From Singulisphaera acidiphila DSM 18658 (GTDB taxonomy: Bacteria > Planctomycetota > Planctomycetia > Isosphaerales > Isosphaeraceae), in NCBI RefSeq assembly GCF_000242455.2, contig NC_019892.1:7884744-7948743 (forward strand): DNA of 64,000 bases. Direction: 5' to 3'. Numbering within the stretch: the first letter of the stretch is position 1; every line of letters begins with the position of its first letter. Of the stretch, positions 54,509 to 63,767 are shown one piece after another. Both the position numbers and the translations under genes were made by a program. Below the pieces are notes generated by a model. The model did no database searches. It was not told the DNA's origin and was given only the letters and a program-made list of their open reading frames with translations.

Positions 54509-54847
54509 TCATGCGCGCAGGCGGCGTTTCTTCTTGGGATTTTTCGCGGAATTCATTCGCCATGTAACAGGGCGCCGGGTACAATCCGGTGTCGAGATTG
54601 AGGATCGGTCCCGCCTTTTTGTTGTGCTCTTTTTACGCCGGCTTGCATCGCGGATCCTGGTGACATACCCCTCCGGCATCTCCTCACTTGGGTAACTCGC
54701 CGCCTGCGGCACCGACTTCAATCTTGCCTGCCTCGGGAACTCCGATGGACTGGTTCGAGTTGCCTGGGGATTTCTCAAGGCATAAGATTCGCTATAGGGG
54801 CTGGTTAAAAGATACCGAACCTTCTGACGAATCCATCGAATAGCCAT
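54509..54847 (-). CDS. Small basic hypothetical protein (uncertain)
   Basis: A 112-residue frame begins MAIRWIRQKVRYLLTSPYSE and ends in a very basic tail (NPKKKRRLRA). It is rich in Arg, Lys, Ser and Thr and has no membrane segment. The ribosome site is weak. It is divergent from the 118-residue gene at 54973. I recognise no family, and it could be a chance frame. Confidence 0.35.
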   Translation of the reverse strand: MAIRWIRQKVRYLLTSPYSESYALRNPQATRTSPSEFPRQARLKSVPQAASYPSEEMPEGYVTRIRDASRRKKSTTKRRDRSSISTPDCTRRPVTWRMNSAKNPKKKRRLRA

Positions 54848-54972
54848 TACCGTTTCTGAATGACATCCAAAACGTGATTCCGCACTTGGTACGAAGTCCC
54901 GGTGACTCGTTGGGTTCCGACACCACGGTGTCAGCCCTTGCACGAGGGTGGCGGGCGGGGATTCTTTGAAAA

Positions 54973-55329
54973 ATGAGTATGTCAGAATCAACCGGCGCTC
55001 AGGATTGGCGAGCCGTTGCCTGCTTGGCTCCTGGTGGCGAACGACTTCTCTGTGTGGGTGAGAGTTCTTCCCAGGTCCGCGCCGCTTACGCTGGAGCGTG
55101 GGGCGAGGTCATTCGCGACGAAGATCGTCCCACGGTCCGCGCCATCTCCCTGCAGCGCTGGGCCGGACAGGCCTGGGCCGGAACCTGGGAACACCAGACC
55201 TATCTCGCCGTCCCCGCCACCCGGGGTGGCAAGGCCAGCGCGAGCGAAACGGGTGAAGCGGTCGCCGCCGCTCCCAGCCCCGACGCTGCCGAGGTTGAAG
55301 TCGAAGTTGAAGTTGAGGACGAAGCCTGA
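54973..55329 (+). CDS. Small acidic-tailed hypothetical protein
   Basis: The 118-residue protein has a compact N-terminal part (WRAVACLAPGGERLLCVG ... SQVRAAYAGAWGEVI ... VRAISLQRWAGQAWAGTW) and an acidic repeat tail (VEVEVEVEDEA). No signal peptide. A textbook terminator at 55397-55430 shows that the unit is really transcribed in this direction. I do not recognise the family. Confidence 0.7.
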   Translation: MSMSESTGAQDWRAVACLAPGGERLLCVGESSSQVRAAYAGAWGEVIRDEDRPTVRAISLQRWAGQAWAGTWEHQTYLAVPATRGGKASASETGEAVAAAPSPDAAEVEVEVEVEDEA

Positions 55330-55396
55330 GGTTGCGAGGTTCTCCACCCGCTCGATTGTTCAAAAGTCCGAGACGATTCTCTCGGTCTTTTCTTTT

Positions 55397-55430
55397 ATCC
55401 CCCAGGTTTTCCCTGGGGGATCTTTTTTTT
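55397..55430 (+). terminator. Rho-independent terminator
   Basis: ATCCCCCAGG (55397-55406), loop TTTTC, CCTGGGGGAT (55412-55421), C, then eight T (55423-55430). This is the clearest intrinsic terminator in the window. Confidence 0.92.
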
Positions 55431-55450
55431 CCACTTCCCGCTTCGCTGAC

Positions 55451-56557
55451 TTAACCAATTGTTCTGAGCGGATCGGTCTCCTTACGGCTCGGCCAGACGG
55501 TGAGCGCGGGGAAGGCGACCGCGATCTGCGTCGCTAAGTCCTCAACCCCCGGCCGTTCGGTGGCGTGATGCCCCGCGACGACCAGGCCGATGCCGACCGA
55601 TTCCGCCTCGAGAGCGCGGTGGAATCGCGCCTCGCCGGTCAGAAGGACGTCGGCCCGGCAACGGACGGCATCGCCGATAAAGTCGTCGCCCGCTCCACAA
55701 ACAATTGCCACCCGCTCGATGCGACGGTCGGCCGGCCCCACAACCTGCACTCCGGGAGCCGCGAGCGTCTGGCCAACCAACTCCGCAAACGCACTGAGGG
55801 TGGTCGGCGAAGCCAGACTGCCGACGCGGCCAGCGCCTCGGCCCGAGTTACCCGGGTGAAGCGGATAAACATCCATACCCGGCTCCTCATAGGGGTGGGC
55901 GCTCCGGATTGCTCCGAGGACCACGGCGAGGTGCGACGATGGGCAAACGAACTCAACTCGGCGCTCGCGGACCGTCTCACGCTGCCCCCGCTGCCCGATC
56001 ACGGGGTTGCTCCCCTCCGTGCCGAAGAACCGCCCCTGCCCTACGCTTGTGAACGCGCATTCCTCATAGGCACCGACCTTGCCCGCGCCCGCCGCGAACG
56101 CCGCCGAGAGGACCGCCTCGCAACTCTCCCGAGGCGTAAACACAACGATCTTGAACGACGGCGAAGCCGATGCCGGACGGAGTGGTTCGGTCTCGAGCAA
56201 GCCAAGCCGGCCGGCGAGCCCGTCGTTGATGCCCCCTTGCGTATTGTCGAACGCCGTATGAGGGCTGGCGATCGAGACACCAGCCCGAGCCAGATCCCAG
56301 AGCATCCCCGTCTCGCGATCGTCGGCCCGAACGCGCTTGACCGGCCGAAACAAGACCGGATGATGGCTCACGATCAGCTCCGCCCCATCATCGATCGCCT
56401 CGCGCGCAGTCTGCGGGGTCACGGTCAAGCAGGTCATGACTCGGCTCACCTCGGTGGCCGGATCCCCCCAGAGCAGGCCGACATTATCCCACGATTCGGC
56501 AAGACTCAAAGGAGCGAACTCGTCGAGCCAGCGAGCGACCTCCGCGACGGTGCTCAT
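55451..56557 (-). CDS. NIF3/YqfO-family dinuclear-metal protein
   Basis: The 368-residue product is a NIF3-like hydrolase fold with the longer YqfO arrangement. Metal ligands are visible: IVSHHPVLF near the start, ASPHTAFDN, and VVAGHHATERPG near the end. The middle insert (about 140-235) resembles the CutA/PII-like domain of YqfO (FKIVVFTPRESCEAVLSAAF, ... AHPYEEPGMDVY). The family has been linked to GTP cyclohydrolase I type 2 annotation, though the activity is unsettled. Start ATG 56557 overlaps the pabC stop as ATGA. With pabB and pabC upstream, a folate-related role is attractive but inferential. Confidence 0.88.
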   Translation of the reverse strand: MSTVAEVARWLDEFAPLSLAESWDNVGLLWGDPATEVSRVMTCLTVTPQTAREAIDDGAELIVSHHPVLFRPVKRVRADDRETGMLWDLARAGVSIASPHTAFDNTQGGINDGLAGRLGLLETEPLRPASASPSFKIVVFTPRESCEAVLSAAFAAGAGKVGAYEECAFTSVGQGRFFGTEGSNPVIGQRGQRETVRERRVEFVCPSSHLAVVLGAIRSAHPYEEPGMDVYPLHPGNSGRGAGRVGSLASPTTLSAFAELVGQTLAAPGVQVVGPADRRIERVAIVCGAGDDFIGDAVRCRADVLLTGEARFHRALEAESVGIGLVVAGHHATERPGVEDLATQIAVAFPALTVWPSRKETDPLRTIG

Positions 56558-57390
56558 GATGTCGTTCCTCCTTCGTTCAGCCACTCGGACAGTAAAGACT
56601 TGAGACGAACGGTCCGTGGACCACCCGGCACATCCCAGGACAGGTCGCCTAACCGGGCCACCGGAATCACCCCTCGAACTGAGTTGGTCAAAAAGACCTC
56701 GCTAGCGTCTTGCAAGTCATTGGGTTCGAGGTTCGTCACCTCACGAATCTCCAGAGCCGACGACGGAGCCAGTTCAAGAACCAATTCTCGCATGATTCCC
56801 GGCACGATCGGGCCGTCGAGCGCGGGGGTCACCAGTTCGTTCCCGGCGACGAAGAAGAGATTCGTCCGGCTTCCTTCCCAGAGATTCAGCCCTGCGCTCA
56901 CACTGAGAATCTCATCAAAGCCACGCTCTCGGGCATCCTGATAAGCCGATCGCCTCCGCCAATAATTCAATGTCTTATGCCTGAGCAACGGGTCGTTCGG
57001 ATCGACCCACCACGAGCCAAAATCGACGACCGCCCCGGGCCCGGTAATCATTGAGGGGGGCAGAGGAGCCGACCGCATCCAAAGGGTCGCCCCGGCGGCG
57101 TCGGAAACACCCCCCGTCAAGGTCAGCCGGAGCGCCGCGTCCCCCACATGCCCATTGGCTTCGAGCAGTTGAGTGACCGCGGCAAGGTCGGGTAAGGCCG
57201 ACGTTTCAAGGGGAAGGCCAAGCGCCTTGGCCGACTTCCTGAGGCGCGCCAGGTGGCGATCAAGCAACGGTGTTCCCCCTTGCCAGGTCCGCAACGTCTC
57301 GAACAGACCCAGGCCATGTTCAAACGTGCGATCGAGGACACTGATCGTCAACGCTTGATCCGGCACGATCCGGCCGTCGACCCAAATCAT
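56554..57390 (-). CDS. pabC: Aminodeoxychorismate lyase / class IV aminotransferase
   Basis: The protein is 278 residues, with the class IV PLP fold. The N-terminal MIWVDGRIVPDQALTISVLD and FEHGLGLFETLRTWQG are typical. The PLP Lys is in RHKTLNYWRRRSAYQDA. SAGLNLWEGSRTNLFFV and EVFLTNSVRGVIPV are the C-terminal cofactor-binding segments. It should release pyruvate from 4-amino-4-deoxychorismate to give 4-aminobenzoate for folate. Its start overlaps the pabB stop (ATGA) and its stop overlaps the NIF3 start (ATGA), so all three are translationally coupled. Branched-chain or D-amino-acid aminotransferase is the alternative, but the pabB context supports PabC. Confidence 0.88.
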   Translation of the reverse strand: MIWVDGRIVPDQALTISVLDRTFEHGLGLFETLRTWQGGTPLLDRHLARLRKSAKALGLPLETSALPDLAAVTQLLEANGHVGDAALRLTLTGGVSDAAGATLWMRSAPLPPSMITGPGAVVDFGSWWVDPNDPLLRHKTLNYWRRRSAYQDARERGFDEILSVSAGLNLWEGSRTNLFFVAGNELVTPALDGPIVPGIMRELVLELAPSSALEIREVTNLEPNDLQDASEVFLTNSVRGVIPVARLGDLSWDVPGGPRTVRLKSLLSEWLNEGGTTS

Positions 57391-58811
57391 GATCCGTTTG
57401 CCCCTTCGCCTTCGAGCACCTCGCGCAGCGCACGGCCCTTGTCAAGCGTCTCGCGGTACTCCGCTTCGGGACTCGAGTCGGCGACGATCCCCCCGCCGAC
57501 CTGATAGCTGACCTGATCCCCCTCGACCAGCATCGTCCGGATCGCGATATTGAACCCGCTCGATCCGCCTCGACCGAAATAACCAATAGCCCCGGTGTAG
57601 AGACTGCGCCGCGTCGGTTCCAGCTCGTCGATGATTTCCATGGCCCGGATCTTGGGTGCGCCTGTGATCGATCCCCCTGGGAAAAGGGCACGGATCACAT
57701 CAATCGGCCCAACGTCCGCACGAAGTTGCCCTTCGACCGTGGCGACCAGGTGATGGACCTGGGCAAAGCTCTCCACCGTCAACGACTCGCTGACCCGAAC
57801 CGAGCCGAACCGGCAGACTCGTCCCAGGTCGTTTCGCTCGAGGTCGACGATCATCGTGAGCTCGGCCCTGTCCTTCTCGCTCACGGCCAACTCGTGCGCC
57901 AACCGGCGATCCTCCTCGGCGGTTTGTCCACGTGGGCGTGTCCCCTTGATCGGCCTCGTGACCAGGCGGTCGCCACGCGACTGGTAAAACCACTCCGGGC
58001 TGGCGCTGATGACAGCCAGGTCGTCCCACTGAAGATAGGCCGCGAACGGAGCGGGACTCCGCGCCTTGAGCCGAAGGTAGAGATCCAGGGGTTCGGGTTC
58101 CCCTCGCGCCACGAATCGCTGCGTCAGGTTGATCTGGAAGACGTCCCCGGCCGCAATGTATTCGAGGACCCGGCCGACGGCCTCGAGATAGTCGGCACGC
58201 GTGACGTCGCATTGCACGGGACCGAGGACTGAAGGTCGAGGCTCGGGCACGGGGTCCAGGCTCTCCAGCGCGCTCCGCCAAAGCTCCAGACGTCGTTCGC
58301 GCGCGGCATCCCCCTCGCCCAGAAAGTCGTGGGCCCAGAGGTCCACGGCACCCGTCGCGTGGTCGACCGTCACCACCGTGTCATAAAGCGCGAACCGGAG
58401 GTCGGCGATTCGCGATTCAGGTTCAGCATGGCGAGGGAGCCGCTCGAGTCTTGGGGCAAAATCATAGCCGATGAACCCGACAAGCCCTCCGTGGAAGGGA
58501 GGAACGCCTTCTTCCGTACATCCCGCTGGATCCGCCAGATCGAACCGGTTGAGCAACATCTCGAGCGGTTGCAGGACGTCGCCCCGGCCGGTCTGGAGCG
58601 CTTCGCCGGTCCGTAGCGACCAAGAGTCACCGCTAACCTCGAAGACGAGCCGCGGTCGAGCCGTATAAAAGCTCCAGCGGCCGGACTCGCCAAAGCCGGG
58701 GCCGCTCTCGAACAGCGCCGGCTGGCTCCACGACCCGATCTGAAGTGCAAGCCGATCGACGGAACAACCCGGAAGCCGGCAATGGAGGGGAATCTGAGAG
58801 GCGATCGCCAC
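57387..58811 (-). CDS. pabB: Aminodeoxychorismate synthase component I
   Basis: The chorismate-binding domain (about 190-470) shows AGDVFQINLTQRF, VTRPIKGTRPRG, LTMIVDLERNDLGRVC, FPGGSITGAPKIRAMEIID and IVADSSPEAEYRETLDK, all standard for PabB/TrpE. The PIKGT Lys identifies the PabB (aminodeoxychorismate) branch. I place the start at GTG 58811, preceded by GAGGAGTTTC, giving 474 residues; an in-frame ATG at 59012 would add 67 unlike residues. No pabA glutaminase gene is adjacent, so it must be supplied from elsewhere (often shared with TrpG). First gene of the pabB-pabC-NIF3 operon. Confidence 0.9.
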   Translation of the reverse strand: MAIASQIPLHCRLPGCSVDRLALQIGSWSQPALFESGPGFGESGRWSFYTARPRLVFEVSGDSWSLRTGEALQTGRGDVLQPLEMLLNRFDLADPAGCTEEGVPPFHGGLVGFIGYDFAPRLERLPRHAEPESRIADLRFALYDTVVTVDHATGAVDLWAHDFLGEGDAARERRLELWRSALESLDPVPEPRPSVLGPVQCDVTRADYLEAVGRVLEYIAAGDVFQINLTQRFVARGEPEPLDLYLRLKARSPAPFAAYLQWDDLAVISASPEWFYQSRGDRLVTRPIKGTRPRGQTAEEDRRLAHELAVSEKDRAELTMIVDLERNDLGRVCRFGSVRVSESLTVESFAQVHHLVATVEGQLRADVGPIDVIRALFPGGSITGAPKIRAMEIIDELEPTRRSLYTGAIGYFGRGGSSGFNIAIRTMLVEGDQVSYQVGGGIVADSSPEAEYRETLDKGRALREVLEGEGANGS

Positions 58812-59092
58812 GAAACTCCTCGAGACAGCAGGCAAGAAGAACCGAACCCAAGATTCTGCTTCATCATAACCGAGCCGGCCAGGACGCGATAACGGCTCTT
58901 TTCCTCCGTTGAGCACCGAGAAGTCACCCGCTCGCCTTGCAGCCCCACACTCCAAAGAGCATGCTGTTAGAGAGGGGCGTCTTCGCAAGACCTCAAGGTT
59001 GCGGAATCCCAACGGAACTCCACCTCGGTCGCGCCGGGAGGCAAGCCCCGCTTCGACTTCGGCTCAATGAGAATGAGAAGGAACGACCCACG

Positions 59093-59881
59093 ATGATCCG
59101 CTCTCCGCTGGGACTTCGGCTCAATCCCGGCCGCCCGATCAGGGAACAGATCCGCGAAGCCGCCACGCTTGGAGCCAAGGGGGTCGTCTTCGATGCCGTC
59201 GGCGACCTGGCGCCGGAACGGCTCTCGGAGACAGGCCGGCGCGATCTCCGGCAACTGCTCCGTTCGGTCGAGCTCTCTCTGATCGCGGTGAGCTTGCCCA
59301 CGCGCCGCCCCTTCGATACGACCGACCAGCTCGAAGACCGGCTGCGTCGGGCGGAAGGGGCGTTTACGATGTCCTTCGAGCTCGGAGCCCGTCTGGTCCT
59401 GGCCCGGATGGGCGAACTGCCCCCCGAAGCCGACGCGCCGCGCCGAGAGACCTGGATCTCGTCGCTCCGTGAACTCAGCCGCCGGGCCGATCACCGAGGG
59501 ATCCGCTTCACCGTCGAAACCGGGACGGAGCCAGGCACAGCGTTGCGCCCGATCCTCGACGGTCTCGACACGATCGGGGTGGCCGCCAGCATCGATCCGG
59601 CGAGTTTGCTCGTGCGTGGGTTCGATCCCGTGGAGACGACCCGCGCTCTGGGCCCCTGGGTCGCCCACGCTTATCTCAACGACGCCGCATCCGCCGGAAC
59701 CAACGTCACGGTGGCCAGGTCGCGTGGCGACGGGTTCCCCCCCGGCGCCCTCGACTGGGAAGAGTATCTCGGCGGGTTTGAGGAGATTAACTACCGTGGC
59801 TTTGTAACCGTCTGGCCCGACCCAGCCTACGAGCCGGCCCCCAGGTTTCTCGCGATTGCCGACCGGCTCAAGCGACTCTGA
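59093..59881 (+). CDS. Sugar phosphate isomerase/epimerase-like TIM barrel protein
   Basis: The 262-residue protein resembles the xylose isomerase-like / AP endonuclease 2 TIM-barrel family. Strand motifs: GAKGVVFDAVGDL, LIAVSLPTRRPFD, GARLVLARMGEL, GIRFTVETGTEPG (metal Glu candidate), IGVAASIDPASLLV, WVAHAYLNDA and NYRGFVTVWPDP. Several expected metal ligands (for example His-Asp pairs) are replaced: 'VAHAYLND' keeps H and D, whereas the last Glu position is unclear. ATG 59093 was chosen for fit to the barrel. It is divergent from pabB. Substrate unknown. Confidence 0.7.
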   Translation: MIRSPLGLRLNPGRPIREQIREAATLGAKGVVFDAVGDLAPERLSETGRRDLRQLLRSVELSLIAVSLPTRRPFDTTDQLEDRLRRAEGAFTMSFELGARLVLARMGELPPEADAPRRETWISSLRELSRRADHRGIRFTVETGTEPGTALRPILDGLDTIGVAASIDPASLLVRGFDPVETTRALGPWVAHAYLNDAASAGTNVTVARSRGDGFPPGALDWEEYLGGFEEINYRGFVTVWPDPAYEPAPRFLAIADRLKRL

Positions 59882-60112
59882 TGGCCCGCCCGATCGGCCA
59901 ACTGGGTGCTTGAACCTCACGAGATCGCGGCTAGGATGAGGTCGTCCCGAGGGATCGCCGCGTCCCCCCTTTTTTTTGTTGAGCTCTTGAATTTTACCGA
60001 TTGCGATCGCTGCCCGACGGTTCACCACGGGGCCTGCGAGGAGCCCGTGGAGGCCTCCCCCCTGCACCGTCGCTGACGACGATCGATTCCCCCTGATGGA
60101 TGAGGGTTCGTG

Positions 60113-60841
60113 ATGAGTTCCCCGGTCGCTGAACGCACCTGGGTCCCGCTTTCGCCCCGAGAGCGGCGGGTGTTGGGAGTCCTGGTCGAAAAGGCCAAGA
60201 CGACCCCGGAGTATTATCCCCTGACCATCGCCGCGATCGTGACCGGCTGCAACCAGAAGTCGAACCGAGACCCGGTGACCGACTACGATGCCGACGATGT
60301 CGAGGATATCCTCCAAGACCTTCGGCATAAGGGGGCGGTCATCATGGTCGAGGCGGGGGGGCGTGTCGTCCGCTGGAAGCACACCCTCTACGACTGGCTC
60401 AAGGTGAGCAAGGTGGAGTTGGCAGTCATTGCCGAACTGCTCCTCCGAGGGCCGCAGACCGAGGGGGACCTCCGCTCTCGAGCCAGCCGGATGGAACCCT
60501 TCCCCGACCTGCCGGCGCTGCAAACCGTCCTTGAAGCGTTGGCGACGCGTGACCTGGTCATCAACCTTTCCCCGCCGGGACAGAAACGGGGGGTGATGGT
60601 CACCCACGGTTTGTATCCGCCCCAGGAACTCGAGAAAGTTCGCACAGCCTTCGCTCAAGCCGCCATTGCCGGCGACGAAGACGAGCGACCCGTGCGACTC
60701 TCAGCCGTCCGCTCGGAACCTTCCCCGCCCGCCTGGGTCGCCGAAACGACCGCGCTTCGCGCTGAGATCGACGTCCTGCGGAAAACGATCGAGGCCCTGG
60801 CGGCCGAGGTCCGCGACCTGAAAACCGAACTCGGAGCTTGA
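60113..60841 (+). CDS. YceH (DUF480) family protein
   Basis: The 242-residue protein has the two winged-helix DUF480 repeats: LSPRERRVLGVLVEKAKTTP, then YPLTIAAIVTGCNQKSNRDP and AVIAELLLRGPQTEGDLRSRASRMEPF with PPGQKRGVMVTHGL. A C-terminal coiled coil (TALRAEIDVLRKTIEALAAEVRDLK) is added. A GTG at 60110 directly precedes the ATG at 60113 and either may be used. The next gene begins 4 nt after its stop. Function of YceH is not well defined; DNA binding is likely from the fold. Confidence 0.9.
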   Translation: MSSPVAERTWVPLSPRERRVLGVLVEKAKTTPEYYPLTIAAIVTGCNQKSNRDPVTDYDADDVEDILQDLRHKGAVIMVEAGGRVVRWKHTLYDWLKVSKVELAVIAELLLRGPQTEGDLRSRASRMEPFPDLPALQTVLEALATRDLVINLSPPGQKRGVMVTHGLYPPQELEKVRTAFAQAAIAGDEDERPVRLSAVRSEPSPPAWVAETTALRAEIDVLRKTIEALAAEVRDLKTELGA

Positions 60842-60845
60842 TTGT

Positions 60846-63767
60846 ATGAGTATGCCCTCTCCCGAGTCGGCGGAGCCCCAGACCGAGGCTCCGTCCCCGC
60901 CGGTCCCCGAGGGAGGGCACTGGTCGCTGATCGCCCTGGTCTCCCACGACGGGGTCGAGCCGCCAGCGAATCTTTCCGAATCCGAAGCGCTCGGGATCTG
61001 GTGCGCCCGCTCCGTGCTCTGGCACCCCGCGCTTCTGGCGCAAACGCAGATGTTGCCGCGAATCGAGTCGATCGACGCGCCCACTTCCCCCGGCCCGCGC
61101 GAGCTCCGCGTGGTGGCTGCCGGAGTGCTCGACCGCCTCCCCTCGGGCTACCAGACGCAGGCCGAGGACGCTGGCGCGATCGTTGTTGAAGGGGGAGCCG
61201 ACCGGCTCGCCTTGGTCCGCGACCTCCTCGCCCGGATCAATGCCGTCGCACCGGCCCTCGATACGGAAAACGAAGGTCTCATCACCGCGGCCAACGACTT
61301 CCTCGCGCTGGGAACCGCTCGTTGGATGCTCCGTGACCTGACGATCGCCATGGGGCATGCCGACGCGCTGGACACGGAGAGCCTCGAACGCGAGGTCCTC
61401 GCCGGAGCACTGGCCTGGTGCCAGGGGGACCACCCGGCGGCCACCAACCGGCTCCGCGCGGCGTTCGAGCTGCTCACCCAGGCGCGCGAACGGTTCTATC
61501 CGGTCGATGCCTACATCGTCGATGTCTGCCTGCTCGATCCTTCGACGCCCCCCGGCTCATTGACCGACGCGCTGAAGGCCCGAGCGCCGGTGACCTTCCT
61601 GGCACCGGCCTTGGCCGTCGAGAAACTCGCCGAGAGCGACCCCGAAGCGATCGCCTCGGTTCGTGAGGCGATCACCGAAGGCTGGGCCGACGTCGTCGGT
61701 GGGTCGTACACCGAGTCGGAAGAACCGCTGCTCCCGATGGAATCGGTCCTCTGGCAGTTCCGCCGAGGAGCGGAGGTCTATCGCCGCCACCTCGACGACC
61801 GCAACGTTGAAACGCTTGCCAGGCGTCGATTCAGCCTCTACCCGGAATTGCCCCAGCTCGCGAAGCGGTTCGGGTTCCGGTTCGCCGTCCACCTCGGGTT
61901 CGATGCCGGTCGGTTCCCGATCCGGCCCGAGGCGAAGCGACTCTGGGAAGGCCCCGACGGCACGAGTTTGGAGACGTTGACGCGCCCCCCTCTGGGCGCA
62001 GATCGGTCCGCTCAGGGGATGTTCATCCCCTGGCGGCTGGCGACGTCGATGAAGGACGATCACGTCGCGACCCTCCCCTTCGTGCATTGGCCGAACCCGG
62101 TCGCCCCTTGGTATCTCGACCTGCGACGCGTGAGCGCCTTCTCGCCGGTCCTGGCGCGTTGGGTCACGCTCAACGACTATTTTCACCTGACCGACCGGCC
62201 CTACGAGACGTTCCGGCCCGAGCACGACCAGTATGTGACCCCCTACCTTGCCCAGGCCGTGGCCCGGCGCGACGAGCGGCCAATCTCGCGCAAGGCAGTC
62301 CACGCCCGACTCCGTGCTCGGCTCGAGGCCCTGAACGCCACCCGCGCCCTGGAGCGGGCTGTGCTCGGCACCGCTCCCGACCCACAGACGCGAGCCGAAG
62401 AGGTCTCGACCCTCGATCTGGAGACGTCCCTGGAGACCGGGCAGGTTGACGAAGTTCACTCCGCACTCGAGCGTGCCATACCGGACGCAGCCAGCCGCCT
62501 GGCGGTTGCGATTCAAGGGGAGACCTCCGAGGCCCGCCCCGGTTTCTTCGTGTTCAACCCACTGGGCGTTGCACGACGAGCGGCCGTTTTGTTGCCCGAC
62601 GCCGCGCTCGATCTCCGCCCCGAGGGGCCGCTCCGCGCCGCCCAGTTCACCGACGAGGGAGTCTGGGCGGTCGTCGACCTCCCGGCGTTCGGCTACGCCT
62701 GGGTCCCGCGTGACGCCGACCTGGCAGCCACTCCCACAACTCCAGGCGTGCTCTCAGTTCGCGGCCGACTGCTGGGCAACGAGTCGATGGCGGTCGAAAT
62801 CGATCCCACCTCCGGCGGAATCCGCAGCATCCGAACCCCCACTGAGGAGGTGGCCAGACTCGGCCAGCAACTCGTCGTGTCGGGTCTGGTCGCCTCGGAC
62901 GGCAGTCCCGTCAGCACCAAGATGCGTGAGGAGTCGTTCGAGGTCGAATATGGTGGCCCTGCCCTCGTGCAGGCGATCTCTCGCGGTGTCATCGTCGATC
63001 CGCGTGACGACCGCCGTCTCGCCTCCTTTACCCAGCGCTATCGACTCTGGACCGGCCGGCCCATCCTCGAGCTCGACGTGACCTTGAACGACCTCGACCC
63101 CGATTGGCTGGCCCGTAGCGCACAGGCCGACCCCTGGGCGCACAACCTAGCCTGCCGCTGGGCCTGGCCCGACCCCAATTCGATGCTCAGACGCACCTGC
63201 TTCTTCTCGCCCGAAGTCACCGAGGCCGACCGGCCGGAAACGCCCGATGCGCTGGATATCTCGACCCGACGTCAGCGAACCGCCTTGTTGTTCGGCAGCC
63301 TGGCACACCATCGTCGCCACGGCCAGCGGATGCTCGACACCCTCTTGATCGCCGGTCGGGAAACCGAACGAAACTTCCGACTGGGCGTCGTTCTCGACCT
63401 CGAGCACCCGTTCCACGCCTCGATGGACTTCATCGCGCCTGCACCCGTCGTCCCGACCGAGTCGGGCCCGCCTCGGACCGGCCCCACCGGCTGGCTCTTC
63501 CAACTCGACAACAAGGCCGTCGCAGCCACCCGCCTCGAGCCGTTGGAGAACACGGGGGACAACCACGGCTGGGGAGTCGTCTTCCACCTCTTCGAGACCG
63601 CCGGCCGCCCCGCCCGCTGCCGCCTCCGACTCTTCCGCAACCCGGTCTGGGCCCGCCAGACCGACTTCCACCACGAACTGGTCGTCGACCTCCCGATCGA
63701 GGAGGATTCCATCCTCATCGACCTGACGCCCCATGAGATGGCGCGAATCGAAGTCACCCTGGGATAA
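60846..63767 (+). CDS. Large GH38-like (alpha-mannosidase-related) protein
   Basis: The product is 973 residues with no signal peptide. Residues 230-480 have GH38/57-like (beta/alpha)7 features (YIVDVCLLDPS, GWADVVGGSYTESEEPLLPM, LAKRFGFRFAVHLGFDAGRFP). A helical part follows, then beta-sandwich domains at about 555-970 (FFVFNPLGVARRAAVLLPDA, RPILELDVTLNDLDPDWL, GWGVVFHLFETAGRPARCR) typical of GH38 C-termini. FFVFNPLG corresponds to the conserved FNPLxW segment of alpha-mannosidases. I cannot see a clear catalytic Asp set at the N-terminus, so it may be divergent or inactive. It follows yceH by 4 nt, which suggests co-transcription. Confidence 0.65.
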   Translation: MSMPSPESAEPQTEAPSPPVPEGGHWSLIALVSHDGVEPPANLSESEALGIWCARSVLWHPALLAQTQMLPRIESIDAPTSPGPRELRVVAAGVLDRLPSGYQTQAEDAGAIVVEGGADRLALVRDLLARINAVAPALDTENEGLITAANDFLALGTARWMLRDLTIAMGHADALDTESLEREVLAGALAWCQGDHPAATNRLRAAFELLTQARERFYPVDAYIVDVCLLDPSTPPGSLTDALKARAPVTFLAPALAVEKLAESDPEAIASVREAITEGWADVVGGSYTESEEPLLPMESVLWQFRRGAEVYRRHLDDRNVETLARRRFSLYPELPQLAKRFGFRFAVHLGFDAGRFPIRPEAKRLWEGPDGTSLETLTRPPLGADRSAQGMFIPWRLATSMKDDHVATLPFVHWPNPVAPWYLDLRRVSAFSPVLARWVTLNDYFHLTDRPYETFRPEHDQYVTPYLAQAVARRDERPISRKAVHARLRARLEALNATRALERAVLGTAPDPQTRAEEVSTLDLETSLETGQVDEVHSALERAIPDAASRLAVAIQGETSEARPGFFVFNPLGVARRAAVLLPDAALDLRPEGPLRAAQFTDEGVWAVVDLPAFGYAWVPRDADLAATPTTPGVLSVRGRLLGNESMAVEIDPTSGGIRSIRTPTEEVARLGQQLVVSGLVASDGSPVSTKMREESFEVEYGGPALVQAISRGVIVDPRDDRRLASFTQRYRLWTGRPILELDVTLNDLDPDWLARSAQADPWAHNLACRWAWPDPNSMLRRTCFFSPEVTEADRPETPDALDISTRRQRTALLFGSLAHHRRHGQRMLDTLLIAGRETERNFRLGVVLDLEHPFHASMDFIAPAPVVPTESGPPRTGPTGWLFQLDNKAVAATRLEPLENTGDNHGWGVVFHLFETAGRPARCRLRLFRNPVWARQTDFHHELVVDLPIEEDSILIDLTPHEMARIEVTLG

